Of a stretch of 64,000 nucleotides of DNA, positions 50,769 through 62,705 are shown one piece after another. The position numbers and the translations under genes were made by a program. How positions within the stretch are numbered: position 1 is the stretch's first letter; every line of letters begins with the position of its first letter. The notes beneath the pieces were generated by a model. The model had not been told where the DNA came from. It saw only the letters and a list, made by a program, of their open reading frames with translations, and ran no database searches. This DNA comes from Fennellomyces sp. T-0311 (taxonomy: Eukaryota; Mucoromycota; Mucoromycetes; Mucorales; Lichtheimiaceae), in contig JALLLT010000003.1 in NCBI GenBank assembly GCA_025266875.1, positions 434,001-498,000 of the forward strand, written 5' to 3'.

Positions 50769-51475
50769 TCATTCTACACAAGTTTTGCATACTTGATCCT
50801 TATTCTCTTCTTCCACTGGCTTCTCAGGCTTCTTACGGTCAGAATGACCCAATGACATGTCCGGTGCAATGATATCCCGAATCAATTGTTTCTATTGCAC
50901 TTTGTCAGGGCCTCGCCCTATATGGTAATGGTTGACTTACCAGTTCTTTGACCTCGGGAAACCTTCCTTTCTCTTTACGATCCCAAATAGTAGCTAAAAC
51001 GCATTTTCACATTCACTTAGTCACCGTTGCCGACTTTTTTTTGCGACGCTATTTACCGTCATTGACCTTGACTCGAAACACTGCGGCTGATCCAGGAATG
51101 ATGGCTAGCTCACCAATAAGCGTATCGAATGTCGTGAGCAATTCTTGCCCCATCCACGCTGGATATCAGGTCATTCGGATTGATCACACGACGGTCAATA
51201 CATGCATCTGTTTTTAGGTTAGATCAATTTTTCATTTACCTGCACGTAGCATCCACCGGCACTTGGTGCAATACTATCGTTACGAAAATAGTATAAGTTC
51301 GTTGCTGAACTCATATCCCCCGAAACTCCAGATTCCCATCCCCCAAAGCCCATCGCGAATGACCAACACACACGCGCTAAAAAAGCTTATCGCAGACCGA
51401 AACAAGGTAGCTCTAAACTTTGCAATTTACCTCAATTGACACGCGCGGCAATCTAACGTCGTTGGCAGCCTCCAT
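50769..51475 (-). CDS. Rdx-family protein (SelW-like, Cys form), 118 aa
   Basis: Small thioredoxin-fold redox protein of the SelW/SelT/SelH (Rdx) family. Five short exons on the minus strand: 51475-51431, 51273-51240 (34 nt), 51158-51057, 50993-50941, 50891-50769; every phase closes. It begins MEAANDVRLPRVSIE, then YCTKCRWMLRA with the CxxC pair Cys17/Cys20. Next come WMGQELLTTFDTLIGELAII, PGSAAVFRVKVND and TIWDRKEKGRFPEVKELKQL, then IRDIIAPDMSLGHSDRKKPE. This matches fungal Rdx proteins in order and spacing; the second cysteine stands where selenocysteine sits in SelW, so no UGA recoding is involved. The tail ends CKTCVE, a second CxxC. Exons are too small to appear as long open frames. Confidence 0.9.
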
Positions 51476-52727
51476 ATTATGTTTTCAGATAAAGAAGAAG
51501 CTAAGGCGGGCTGTGACGGTTTCATTCAGCCTAAAAAAGATCATCAATTCCTGAAACGCTTGTGCGACGTCGACTATCATGCAACTAAATTGATACTTGG
51601 CTAGGTTCCTTCTAGATATTCACAAGGATTACGTGATTTAGAGCTGTATCCGCCTAGCAGTAATATACTTTTGTGCAAGATTAATGGATCGCTGACAAAA
51701 GGAATCCGTGCGACGTGCAATATATTTTTCTGAGTGAGCAGTGTGTGATCTACTGCTGAAAGGGAAGGCGAGAATTTTCCCCTGTTATCTCGTTAAGGAA
51801 ACAGAAATGACATACAGACTCCTATGCCGAATTCTATGTAACATGGATCGTCTGTTAGGTTGGGATTTCAATATATCATACCCAGGCAAAACCACCATAC
51901 GCGCTGATGATCGTCGTAGCAATCGAAACCGAAATCTCGGTTGAGCCGATGGTTAACATTTGGAAAAGGAGACTAATGCGGCTGATCATGGCTATTCAGA
52001 ACTGGACAAGGCATCGATGAAGTCCCTGCCATAAAAACGCCAAGGTTCGTCCTTGTAGCATATTCTAATTTCAAAAAAAGCATGGATTCAGAATGTAGTA
52101 CCACATGGCAATACATTGCGCACCCGAAAACAGTAGCTAAAAATACCAATAAAGATTCTTTTAGCATAGATGAAGAACCCCTTCTATGCACTCATCATCC
52201 GATGCAACAGCTTGCATAATATGCATCATGGCAGTGGCCAATACTAAATGCGAGAATTGATGTATCATGAACCGGTTGAAGCGTCACTTTATTTTGTTGA
52301 TAATTTGATGTCGATTAAGGGTAGACCATACATACTTTTTCTCGCAAGAGTCGTGTGTAGCAAATAATGTACGACATGATGGCATTTTTTTTTTATTTAG
52401 GCAGCATATTTTCCATGAATAGCATGACATCAGGACTTTTTCTTTGCTGTCAATCCTGCTTTCAAACTGCACTAAGTAAAAAAAAAAAGCAGATGATGTA
52501 CCCTACTTCAGGACGCGTTGCATGAGTATAGTGGTGTTTGAAGTTTATGATTTATTTGTATTCGATTGGTATGTAAGATGAACACATCCACAGAGACGGG
52601 TTGCTTAACCATCTGACCTCATACGCAGCAGAACGAACAAGGGGCGTTTTTCCGAGAAAGACATCCAATGACAGGCATAATGGTAACCAGCATCTTTTTT
52701 TTTCTATTTGTTCACTTTTTCCTTCTT
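51476..52727. other. Intergenic, nothing recognised
   Basis: Upstream region of the Rdx gene and 3' side of the arginyl-tRNA synthetase gene. AT-rich; no frame with recognisable features and no repeat noted. Confidence 0.5.
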
Positions 52728-54721
52728 TTACATACGTTCCAATGGTCTAATCCCAAGCAATGATAAGCCGTTATTCATTGTTGTTCGAGCGGCCCAGAAT
52801 AGTAACATCCGTGATGCAGCTAATTCAGGATCCATATCCTTAACTCGGAGCGTTCGGCTAGCTGCACTGGTGGCGTGGGCAAGTTTGAATAAATAATTAA
52901 CTATGGTACATGGTTCAAGTGCATTAAATGATGCATCTACAAGTTCTGGGAAAAAGGAAATGGTTTGGGCCAGCTCAAACGCTTCTTGTTCTTTCAATAA
53001 TGAATAATCACACTCGGATGTCACTGGGGTATTTGCTTTGCGTTCGATGCTATGCAAGGTAATGAGAAAACAACAACAAAAAATAGTACAAGGAAACTTT
53101 CTTACCCGCAAGCTCGTGCATGAGCATACTGAAGGAAGACACCTGTGTCACCCCGTGCATCCGTCATCCGATCCCATGAAAAGGTATAATTCTTGGCACG
53201 CTTGGACTTCATGTCTTGAATCAAAATGGCAGAAACGCCAAGTTGGTCAGCGATGAGATCAATCGATTTGGCGTCTTGTTGTTGGATATCGGAATATTGT
53301 GCTTTATCGTTGCGCATGTATTCCAGTATCTTTTCTTTGCTTTGATCTAAAATGTCTTGGAGAAATACTGCGGTTCCTTGGCGAGTTGACATTCCATTGA
53401 TTCGACCGAAACTTGCATGCAAAAGTCGGTCTGACACTTTGGAACCAAACAATAGCTCTGCTGTCTTGAAAACTTGCTTGAAATGTCCTTCTTGTTCGGC
53501 GCCGACAACATAGATCGCTTTATCGAATGCATATTGATGCATACGCATCATTAACGTCGCCAAATCCCGCGTCAAATATAGACTTGTTCCGTCGGCCCGT
53601 TGCACCATGGCGTTACCCAGTTGATAAGGTTCAAGATCCACCGCATAGGCCCCGTCCTCAGTCTTGATAACCAATCCCTTTTCTTCAAGCTGCTTGTGGA
53701 TTTGTGGTATATACTCCTCCACCTGTGATTCTCCAGAATAGACATCAAATACGATGCCCAATCGCTTGTAGATAGCAGCGTACGATTCAATGCTCATTTT
53801 GCGAAAAGCTTTCCACTGCCTCAACGCATCTGCATCACCTAAGCACAACAAACATAACCTGTTAGCGGCGAAAGGGAAAGCAATCAAATACTATCCAACC
53901 TTGTTCCATCCGCTTAAAATATGCATTGGCCAGCTTGTCGATTGCCGGATCCTTCTTTGCATCTTGATTTATCTTGACATAGACATCGTACAAATGACGG
54001 ATAGGATCATCTTTAAGTTTTTCCTGATTTCCATAGCGTTCAAAACCAATAGCTAACAAGCCTAATAGTATATCAGAGGTTAATATCGAAACTAAACACA
54101 CATCTACTTCCTCAGGTTTAGTACCGTACTGTTTTCCCCAGTCACCCAAATAATTGATTCCAACGACCTTGTAGCCCATAACTTGATGTATCCGTTTTAC
54201 AAAGTTGCCATGGATGGTACTTCGCAAGTGGCCTGCGTGAAACGGTTTGGCGATATTGGGTGAGCTGTAATCAATCACTACCGTTGGTTGTTTTTCAGGA
54301 ATAGCAACGTGATTCCATCCATAACGATCCTTTTCTTGATGAACTTGTTCGAGCACTTGTTTGATAAACTCGGTCGTTGTTACTTTGAACGTGAGGTTCG
54401 GGCCTTGAGCAGTGGCACTTGCAATATACGTATTCGGTGTAAACTTTTCTTTTTCATAAGAACACTTTTGTCTCTCTCTGGTTGCCATTTTTTTCGCCAA
54501 ACCTTTTCTGCTAATTCTTGTGACCAAGCATTGGGATTCGTGTCAGTCAAAAGATGTTTATCGCGGAATGACGCCTTGAGTTGTTGAAGAGACAGACTGA
54601 ATTGACCGTCCTGCGCTTTTTTTGGCACTCGAATGAGATCCATGAGCCCCGTTTCGGTGCATGGTGTCAGGCGCGCGAGCTGTTTGGCAATGGATCGTTT
54701 AAATCGTAGCGCCGCGCTCAT
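52728..54721 (-). CDS. Arginyl-tRNA synthetase
   Basis: Class Ia aminoacyl-tRNA synthetase charging tRNA-Arg. Five exons on the minus strand: 54721-54503, 54443-54125, 54061-53900, 53838-53106, 53049-52728, giving 584 aa, matching fungal cytosolic/mitochondrial enzymes. Visible are the N-terminal additional domain (NLTFKV), the HIGH-type motif in NIAKPFHAGHLRSTI, INYLGDWGKQYGLLAIGFER, the DLATLMMRMHQYAFDKAIYV region, GMSTRQGTAVFLQDIL in place of KMSKS (usual for fungal ArgRS) and a C-terminal anticodon-binding helical domain ending LSLLGIRPLERM. The YGTKPEEV... readthrough between exons 2 and 3 is intronic. A single gene may serve cytosol and mitochondria; I see no clear choice. Confidence 0.96.
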
Positions 54722-55649
54722 TGTTTAAATTGTACACGCATATATATACTCGGCAAGAATGTCGCTGAGGCTTTCAGTCACCGAAAAAAATTCACCAGAA
54801 GTGTTGTTTACGTACTTTGCCCACTTTATTATTAATTAGTTGTCGAGCGAACGTTGTCGTTATCGTGACAGCATGGCTTTACCGTTACCATGGATGCAAG
54901 GCACGAATCAGAATTTGCATTTACTTTTAAACCGGTAACGAGAACCTCCTTGGCAACCCGGCAGCGCGCGGACAGAGCATCATTCACGTCTATTCAAAGT
55001 TGATGTGAAGAGTGATATAGCAAAAAGACTACGAAGTGGACAAAGATAATAATAATTTTTAGCAAAGCAAACATGAGATCCGGCATTAGCACCGCATGAT
55101 TTCTTCATCAGCATGATGATTATTTCGAATATGCTTCTAAAATAAGCGAGCAATAAAGGCGACGGGTATATCAGATCATAAAGTAGTCAAAGAGCGTTGA
55201 GCCTATCGGATATTGCCCGCATTGGAAAATAAAGAAAGCTTTGTGTAATGATGTAACACTGTAACACACGAATCATAGCGATCCCACACCTTAACGTCGA
55301 CAAGGTCCCTATGCAGGTTCTACATTAGCTGGCACTGTAGCCAAAACCTGCTTTAGTTAGGGGCGGCGTATAGCTTCTGTTACACTGCAACTGACCATTA
55401 TGAAATCGGAAGGTTGGACGCACAATGAGAATACGCCAGCCAATTCCCTTGGAAGAAAAGTGTCCAAGGGAGCGATCCGCCATGCGAGGAAGCATTCATA
55501 GCAGACAGTCACATGATGCTTTTCGACTGCGATAGTTCTTTTCCTCCGCAAAAGAAAAAAGACAGACTTTTCTTTCACCCAAGCGCGCGTAGTGCACTGC
55601 AGTCTCTCCTCCTAATATTCCCTGCGAGTGCGGCCATTTTTCTTCTTTT
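54722..55649. other. Divergent promoter region
   Basis: Shared 5' region of arginyl-tRNA synthetase (minus) and the sirtuin gene (plus). Contains GTTACCATGGATGCAA (about 54884) and CCTTGGCAACC (about 54950), X-box-like half-sites. No gene recognised. Confidence 0.45.
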
Positions 55650-56823
55650 ATGGTTAAAATCGTCCTTTCGGATCCGGCAGAAATCATTGAGCAACGAATT
55701 GCCGAAGTCGCCGCATACGTGAACAAAAGCCGCCGTGCTCTTGTGGTCACTGGTGCTGGGATCTCCTGCAGTGGAGGTATACCCGTAAGTTTGTTTGCAT
55801 GTGCACATCATGTTTCCATTGGGACTGACGAGGGTGGATGGCATTTAGGATTTTCGCTCATCAGATGGATTGTATAATCTAGTCAAGGCGAGACATCCTG
55901 GTGTGGTGCTCAAGGGTGCGGAGCTTTTCGACGCGATGCTATTCAAAGACACCAACAGAACCAAATGCTTTTACACATTCATGGCTGAGCTCAAGGCCTT
56001 AGTCACCACCGCAAAACCCACAGCAACACATCGATTCCTGCGAGATCTGCAGGCTAACGGAAAGTTATTACGGCTGTACACCCAGAACATCGACGACCTT
56101 GAAGCCGAATTAGACTTGCCTGTGGTGCAGCTTCATGGCACCATGGCCACCGTTAAATGCACGCTCTGCACATCACAATACGCTTTTACGCCAGAGTACC
56201 AGAACGCGTTCCGGCAAGGCGAGCCGCCAGTCTGCCCCAAATGCGAGGCCGTGGGAGAAGAACGTTCCCTGCTCGGCAAGCGACAATTGGCGATCGGCAC
56301 GCTGCGGCCAGATATTGTCCTTTACAACGAAGAACACCCCAATGGCGAGAAGATCGGCTTACAGCAATGCAGCGATATCAGAAAGCGCCCTGATCTGCTC
56401 ATCGTTCTCGGTACATCGCTAAAGATCCCTGCCCTCAAAAAGTTCGTGAAGCTGGCAGCGCGAACAGTCCACTCCACAAAGAACGGCATCACTATTCTCG
56501 TCAACAAGACCCCGCCAACCAAAGAGTGGGAGCATGTCTTTGACTATCAGGTCATGGGCGATGTCGACGACTGGGTGCGGTTGACCGAAGTCAGGCTCGA
56601 CGACAAGCAATGTCTCGCGGCGGCGTGGTCGCGCATCCAGCAGCGGAAATCACGGCAGTCGACGAGTGAAGACGAAGATGAAAAAGAGAACCGGTCCACG
56701 ATAATACGCTTAAAGAAGACGGCAGCAACGACGGCCAAGAGGAAAACAGCGGGCCAGACGACATTGGACAACTACAGAATCTCCAAGCGAGCGTTATCTA
56801 GCAAGACAAAGAAAGCCAAATAA
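55650..56823 (+). CDS. Sirtuin, NAD-dependent histone deacetylase (Hst3/Hst4-like)
   Basis: Nuclear NAD-dependent deacetylase; fungal Hst3/Hst4 remove H3K56 acetylation after S phase. Two exons, 55650-55784 and 55849-56823, giving 369 aa. The Rossmann entry is VTGAGISCSGGIPDFRSSDG. TQNIDDLE (133-140) and the catalytic His141 in VVQLHGTMA are intact. Zinc cysteines are Cys149/Cys152 and Cys174/Cys177. RPDIVLYNE and LLIVLGTSLKIPALKKFV complete the core, which resembles Hst3/4 in FDYQVMGDVDDWV. The C-terminal tail is acidic then Lys-rich and carries QTTLDNYR (348-355), close to a PCNA-interacting box. Substrate assignment is by family resemblance. Confidence 0.92.
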
Positions 56824-58952
56824 ACCCGAGCTATTGTGTGTTTTTTCGATTCCTCCTTTGATGCCTGCATTGTAACCCTTTCTTATTTTGAGCTGATATA
56901 TAGTTATACATAAAACGTGGTTTTGCATTAGTCACCTGACGCGTATGTGTTGCAGGAAGTCAAAGATAGGGAATGACATGAGCTGCCTTGCTGATCCCAT
57001 GCTCAGACCACCTGAACTACGCACGCCGCTCGTCCACCTCTTTTTTTTTTTACTCTAAGGCTGCTCCCCATAACTCGCCGTATTACAACCTAATAACTGA
57101 TCTGGACGAATGCCCAGCTGCATACACCGAGCTGCGTCTACGTTGAGCTTTCTGCACTATACACACCATTATCAGCAATATGAAGGCGTAAAAGGAGGTT
57201 AGTAGTGATCGACTGGTGGCTCCATCGCAATCCGTACCAAAATTGTATAAATAAAGTGACACATTGATGAAACCACCGCGTGGGAAGCAAGGTATCGATC
57301 GATATTTAACTGCCCATTTCCCGCTTAATTTAAGATACCTACCTACCTTCGTATCCTGATCACGCATGCTTCACTTGTCTGTTTCTGAATTGGACCAGAT
57401 GACATACCTATCCGCTCACCGAATTGTCGATATATGAGATTGTCGTGCTAAGTATACTTGGTCTCCTTATTGTTATCCGACACACCAAAGGCCCCGTTTC
57501 GTACGTAGCACATATAATGCATACTGTATAAGATGATGAAAAATGCCATAAGAGCACAGTAGTTCAGGTACTCTATATTTATCGAATTCGCTTGAAAAAT
57601 TTCTGCCCTTGTCTAAACTTTCAAGTCGCTGACATGGACAAACGTACTTTTCGGAGTGAGCCTGTGGGCGTACATCTCAGGGAGAGTGCTTCTAACGTTA
57701 AGGGGTTCTGTATCCGCGCCATGCAAAACTCCCAAAGTGCGTAGTTTCCTATGATCTTTTTTCATCGAATCATCCTACGTGTTATCAACTTGAATGATCT
57801 TTTCATAGAATGTAAATGAACCGTAAAAGGAAGTAACAAAAAGTCTCAGACACCGGTAGTAAAATCCGTTGTCTATTCCCAAAGATGTGTATACAATTAT
57901 CTATTAGAGATGATATCAAGAAGTGTACATGGTACGTAAAAACAGATTGATTCGATTACCACAGCACACATACTATTTCAATGTTACTTGAGTGACAACA
58001 CTTGCACTTGCATATGCACACCTTCGGTCTCATTATTAAAGTTTGTAATTGTCACACATTAAAACGACGAAACAACCGATTAAACCTTGGTTCGTCTGTC
58101 GATGGCAAAATGATCAATTTAATGGCTCCAAATTCTTTATGAGAATTATGGTTTATGTCTTTTCAAGAAAAAAAAAAGATAATCGTATAGATACGTAACA
58201 GAAGTATTTATTGTCATCAAGAGAAATCCTGTACTGTTGCCAAACCCATTACTGATCATGCTAACCCACTGCTGACACGACTACGTGTATACGTATCAGT
58301 GGCATTTATACCAATCATGAACACCTAGATACTGCGTGGAGTCTTTTATAATTAGTGCTCAGTCTTTGGGGGTTGTATTATAAGCTTTTTTTTATCGCAT
58401 TGACCCCCGGTTACTCTTTCAAACCTGTAACGACCCCGCCGCTTTCGAATCAAAAAGGATACTTTATTGTTTAACTTGGTTTTACGAAATGCCTCCTTAT
58501 TCGACCTCGCTGGTTTCACAGATTACCGTGCTCGATACCGGAGGCTGAAGAATAGTAAAGTACGTGATAGCAAGGGTAATAAGAAGACGCGAAAACCCCA
58601 AAAGCGAACGTTTACACACTACACAATGCTGTATTCTTTCCATTAGATTATAGAATTACAACAAAAATTAGCGACTAAGCCAATAAATTATAGCATTAGA
58701 AAAGAAAAAAAATTGGGAAGACAGTTTTCTTAGCAATAGAGGGTAGCCATCAGCTATTAAAGTAGCTTTTATCGGGGAAACAGAAGTGTTGAGATTGTGA
58801 GACATTAAACGGCTATCATAATAGCGGTTATCATAATAGCGGCCTGCATTTACCACCCCATGGAAGAGTGTGCTCACTGCACGTTTACTTGCATTCCTAC
58901 ATCCTCTCTTTATTGTTTCTCTTTGATCGCTTCTTTTTTCCGGCTTTGTACC
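56824..58952. other. Intergenic, nothing recognised
   Basis: AT-rich region between the sirtuin gene and the second solo LTR. Open frames are short. No tRNA, coding exon or clear repeat seen. Confidence 0.5.
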
Positions 58953-59377
58953 TGTGGTGAAGCAACCAGAGATGATGATAATAGAAGATATTTCCTATAG
59001 GATAACACGTATCCGTCCAACGTCATCACAAAGTGTACTTACAGAGTAACTTGTTTACGTCGATTAAAGATTACGCCGTGTGGACGAATGAGGTAAACTC
59101 AACAGGACATGGAATTGACTCCAGGATAGCAATGCGGTCATTACACTGCAGTACGGATGTCAAAGTCATCCTCAGATCCACATAATTAGAGCAAAGGAAA
59201 GGATCTTATACGTTCTCTATCTATTCGGGCAATTCTGAAGATGAAGCACAATCTAAACTGACGTCGCTGATTCAATACACAAATAGATATAAAAGCATAG
59301 AACATGACATTCTATAAAGCATGTCCAAAACTTCAAAGATACTTTCCTTTATTCTTTGTACCGTTTAATCCACCTCA
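58953..59377 (-). mobile_element. Solo LTR, copy 2 (425 bp, inverted relative to copy 1)
   Basis: Read on the plus strand it starts TGTGGTGAAGC and ends AATCCACCTCA, so both TG and CA termini are kept. It is flanked by a perfect 5-bp duplication GTACC (58948-58952 and 59378-59382). Its reverse complement aligns end to end with the LTR at 35493-35923, with scattered substitutions and a small deletion near the AATAAA. No internal domain is attached. The different target duplications show two independent insertions. Confidence 0.9.
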
Positions 59378-59382
59378 GTACC

Positions 59383-60051
59383 CTTCTTCTTCCTTATTTA
59401 TTTCCCTACTGTCGGGCAGTTTTCCCTCGTTTCTTTGAACGGGTCAGACGAGAGCGGAAAGCTGAACCAGCATGCTTTCAAATACGTCGTCAAAATAGAA
59501 TTCTTGATTTATCACACAATATATATCTCATAAACTTCAGAAAAAACAGGCGCTACCTTCACCTTATATACAAGGTATACATCAAACTCATTTGTCATAT
59601 AGATAACGATGAATTATTAAGTGAAAGTGGCCTATGTAAAAGCAAACTGTCTTTGCTCGCAATAATTAGGATGGTACGTACGTAGATATTGATTGGTACC
59701 TCCTGTTTTTTATAGCACAGGGACTTGAGAAGTGCTGGATCATATTAAAGTTTTCATACAGTGTCTTTTAATATATGACAGCATTCACAATACATAGATG
59801 TTATGGAACAAAGCGAAACGTTCATGGATCACCTTTGCCATAGAGTTCTATTTCGCGACTGCTATGTATGATGGATAATAATAATAGGTATTGTGTGCAA
59901 TTATCACGGAAAGTTATCAGTGCTGTTGAATACGTATGCTCAATACTTGATTCTGACAAGTTTTGATCGAGACACGTCACTCAGAAAAAAACTTTTGTGT
60001 GTCACTTTATATTATATAGATGCGTATCTTTTCTTCCCCAAGCTCAACCAA
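59383..60051. other. Upstream of ORF1-like gene, nothing recognised
   Basis: AT-rich. The frame preceding 60052 is open upstream but its residues look non-coding, so the first good ATG for the downstream gene is taken as 60052. Confidence 0.45.
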
Positions 60052-61054
60052 ATGTGCGCTTCTGTTGTATCTCAACAAGAACCATTACAAATACCAGAGT
60101 TAGAAAAGTGGCGTTTTGTTTCGTATGACGGAACACTGCTATTCAACTTTAAAAACTCGACCATCTCAGAAGACGAAGCCATCGCTCATATCACTGGCTC
60201 ATACAAGAACGCTGTAATGGGAATCCGGCGAGTTGTCAGTCAAAGTCTCCCCAGAAACTGGATCGTTATCGATACATGTTTTGTGACGAACAAGGAACGC
60301 TTACGGGCTCTCAAGCACGGTGTTACATTGAATGACGGCATTAAAGTATTTCCGGTGACAACTTGCCTTAATGAGTTAAAGTACACTTGCTTAACTTTGG
60401 AGGGGGCGCCTCTATTACCCAAGTATGACGAAATCATGTCGAACTTGCGGAACTGGGCCAAAAGTATCCTTTCGAATATCAACAAGCAATACTTCGTTTC
60501 CCGGCCGCTGTCCTTGACGGCTGAGCCATTGGTTGTGTGGATGGGAACCGACTCTTCTGGTATCTACCGAGGAAAAGGCAGTGCAGTCTTTCGAGGATAT
60601 GATGCGCGATTTACAACGAACTGCATATACTTTGACAGATCGGCGTACGATTATCCTCGCAAATCAGCCACGGTAAAAGGATGCTACATGTACTGCGAAA
60701 AGTGTCGAGCCTTCAACAGCCATGACTCGGTCGACTGTGTCGTCGACTTTGATGAAAGTCCTGAGACCGCTAAGAGACCATTAAAAGAGGATATTCAAAG
60801 TAAAATGCTTAAAATTCGATTGATCTTACTCATTACGATCTTAGTACTATATACTCATATAGACTATACTAGATGAAAACACAAGTGTACAGCAAAATGC
60901 TGAAGAGCAAGATCAATATAAAGGAAAATCCAACAAGCGAAAGCTAGAAAACGAGGAAAACCAGGAAGAAGGTACCACCGAAGAAGATGAACAGGATGAC
61001 AATTGCAGCAACTCTTCTTTCACAATGGTCATGACTAGCACATATGATGTATAG
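60052..61054 (+). CDS. Orphan retrotransposon ORF1/Gag-like protein, possibly domesticated
   Basis: Two exons, 60052-60799 and 60873-61054, giving 309 aa. The layout resembles ORF1 proteins of non-LTR retrotransposons. An N-terminal region (EDEAIAHITGSYKNAVMGIR) leads into an RRM-like segment (VTLNDGIKVFPV, LNELKYTCLTLEGAPLLPKY). A second beta-rich segment follows, ending in a zinc-knuckle-like CEKCRAFNSHDSVDC (C-x2-C-x5-H-x4-C). The tail is acidic and Lys-rich, KRKLENEENQEEG. There is no reverse transcriptase downstream. The 73-nt intron has GTAAAA and ACTAG ends and preserves frame; without it the frame stops after about 30 unrelated residues. Family placement is inference from general layout; an unrelated zinc-binding protein is possible. 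Confidence 0.6.
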
Positions 61055-62705
61055 AGTATGATAAATGGATTGTAAGTCTCAAAATGTCGCATAATGCTTT
61101 ATAAATTGCACAGTTATGTATATCACTTGCTGCAAATTCCAGGCCCGTAGCTCTCGTTGTGCATCCTTGCAGGCATTACAAAAAAGTATCAAATAAAGCC
61201 GTTTTTTCCGGCATAAAAAAGCTTGTATACGTATTAGTTTACTACAGATTTTGTTCTTATTAAATGGAGAGCATGCGATATTGTGGGCAGTTTAACATCT
61301 TGTATACAATATGTGGTGACGTTCTTGGCTTTATCTTGGGATTCAATGACCTTAGTTTACGTGATCATGCAGGCATCGGATATGTCGCGCTCTTGCATTT
61401 TCCGAAACGAATGCTATTTATAGTATACGCAGTGCTGTTCTTTATCTAATGTAAACTTATTGCTCCCGTACTTGACCTTATCGTTGGTCAAGAATTTAGT
61501 GAAACAACTTGACCTAATACCTTTAGGAGCTGGTCTATTACCTCTCAAAAATAAATTATAACTTTTGAACTAGTGAAACAACTTTTTTTATGCCTCAGGA
61601 TACGCGTCCACTCATATGCAATCATCTGGTTCTTTGCTGGTGTAGCACGATGTGCTCAGGCACGCCCTATACTACGAAATCAAGCTAACCACGTATTTAA
61701 ACAACTGGCCTTACTGTAGAGGTTGTGATGACATATTCATTTGACGTTCTAAGCGTCCGTAGTAAAACATTAAACCAAATTTATGCCCATGTTTACGAAA
61801 AATGTTGAACAAACGGAAAAGAGAGAAACTTATAGCATTCTTTGTACTTATTATGGAGGCAAGAGCATGTTATCATGTGCGCAGTAAATTATTGGTGGCC
61901 TTGTTTTAATATATATAGTAAACATTAGAAATTGTAGCACAGTCCTGTTATGAAGTAGTAAGGTCGGAAGTAAACAAACCTATTTATGACTTGGCCTCTG
62001 TTGTATCACATTTTAGGTTACTTTTTGCGTGCATGGAACGTTTGAGATAAAGATAAAGTTCTCCGTGCGATATTCAAACTTTATTTTTTTCTGACACGTC
62101 TTTGGTAGTACTGAACCCCGTTATTGTTGTATTCAGATGGCAGTGTCGAATTATTTGATACATAATGCAGAACTAAACGATAATTGATACTGTGATCAGC
62201 AGCAGCGATCGCCGAACTGGCGACGGCCGTGCTTGGGGCGGATTATTGAACATATTGCTGGTCATTTTACACGCAACAATATATATCAAGATCAGATAAC
62301 TGCTATGCTACAGGTAGCATGTAACCGCCTTTGATGGCGGTGCACTTGCTACCAAGTGACCAGACCGGTTAATCATATTAGCCTGCATGAAAAAGGAGCA
62401 CACCGACTATTCGAGATGTGTCAGCAGTAATCCATTGAGCATAGCAGCAAAGCGATACTGCTATGTGATCAAAAGCGAAAAGAATATGGTAGACAATCAC
62501 TGTGCGCGAATTTAGTCGGAGACAAGCCAGTGAGCTGGTTGCTGACAAAAACAACGGCATTATCCTTTAAAAATACTGCAGCGGAAAGCGTTATATTAAA
62601 GAAGGTATAATGGTATTCCTGGCTCGCGCTATACGCTCCACAAATTTGCTCCGGCCTTTCCCATACCCGCGTGCACGTTCTGCCTTCAGCACTAGCAGAT
62701 TCATT
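61055..62705. other. Intergenic upstream of TRR1
   Basis: AT-rich, no gene recognised. The word TAGTGAAACAACTT occurs twice about 75 bp apart (near 61497 and 61572). A nested hairpin lies at 62313-62353. Confidence 0.5.
62313..62353. other. Nested inverted repeat (hairpin)
   Basis: Outer stem GGTAGCA/TGCTACC (7 bp) and inner stem CCGCC/GGCGG (5 bp) around loop TTTGAT, separated by a near-symmetric internal loop of 5 and 6 nt. Lies about 350 bp upstream of TRR1. It may be a regulatory palindrome or a mini-element remnant; no known RNA family is recognised. Confidence 0.5.
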
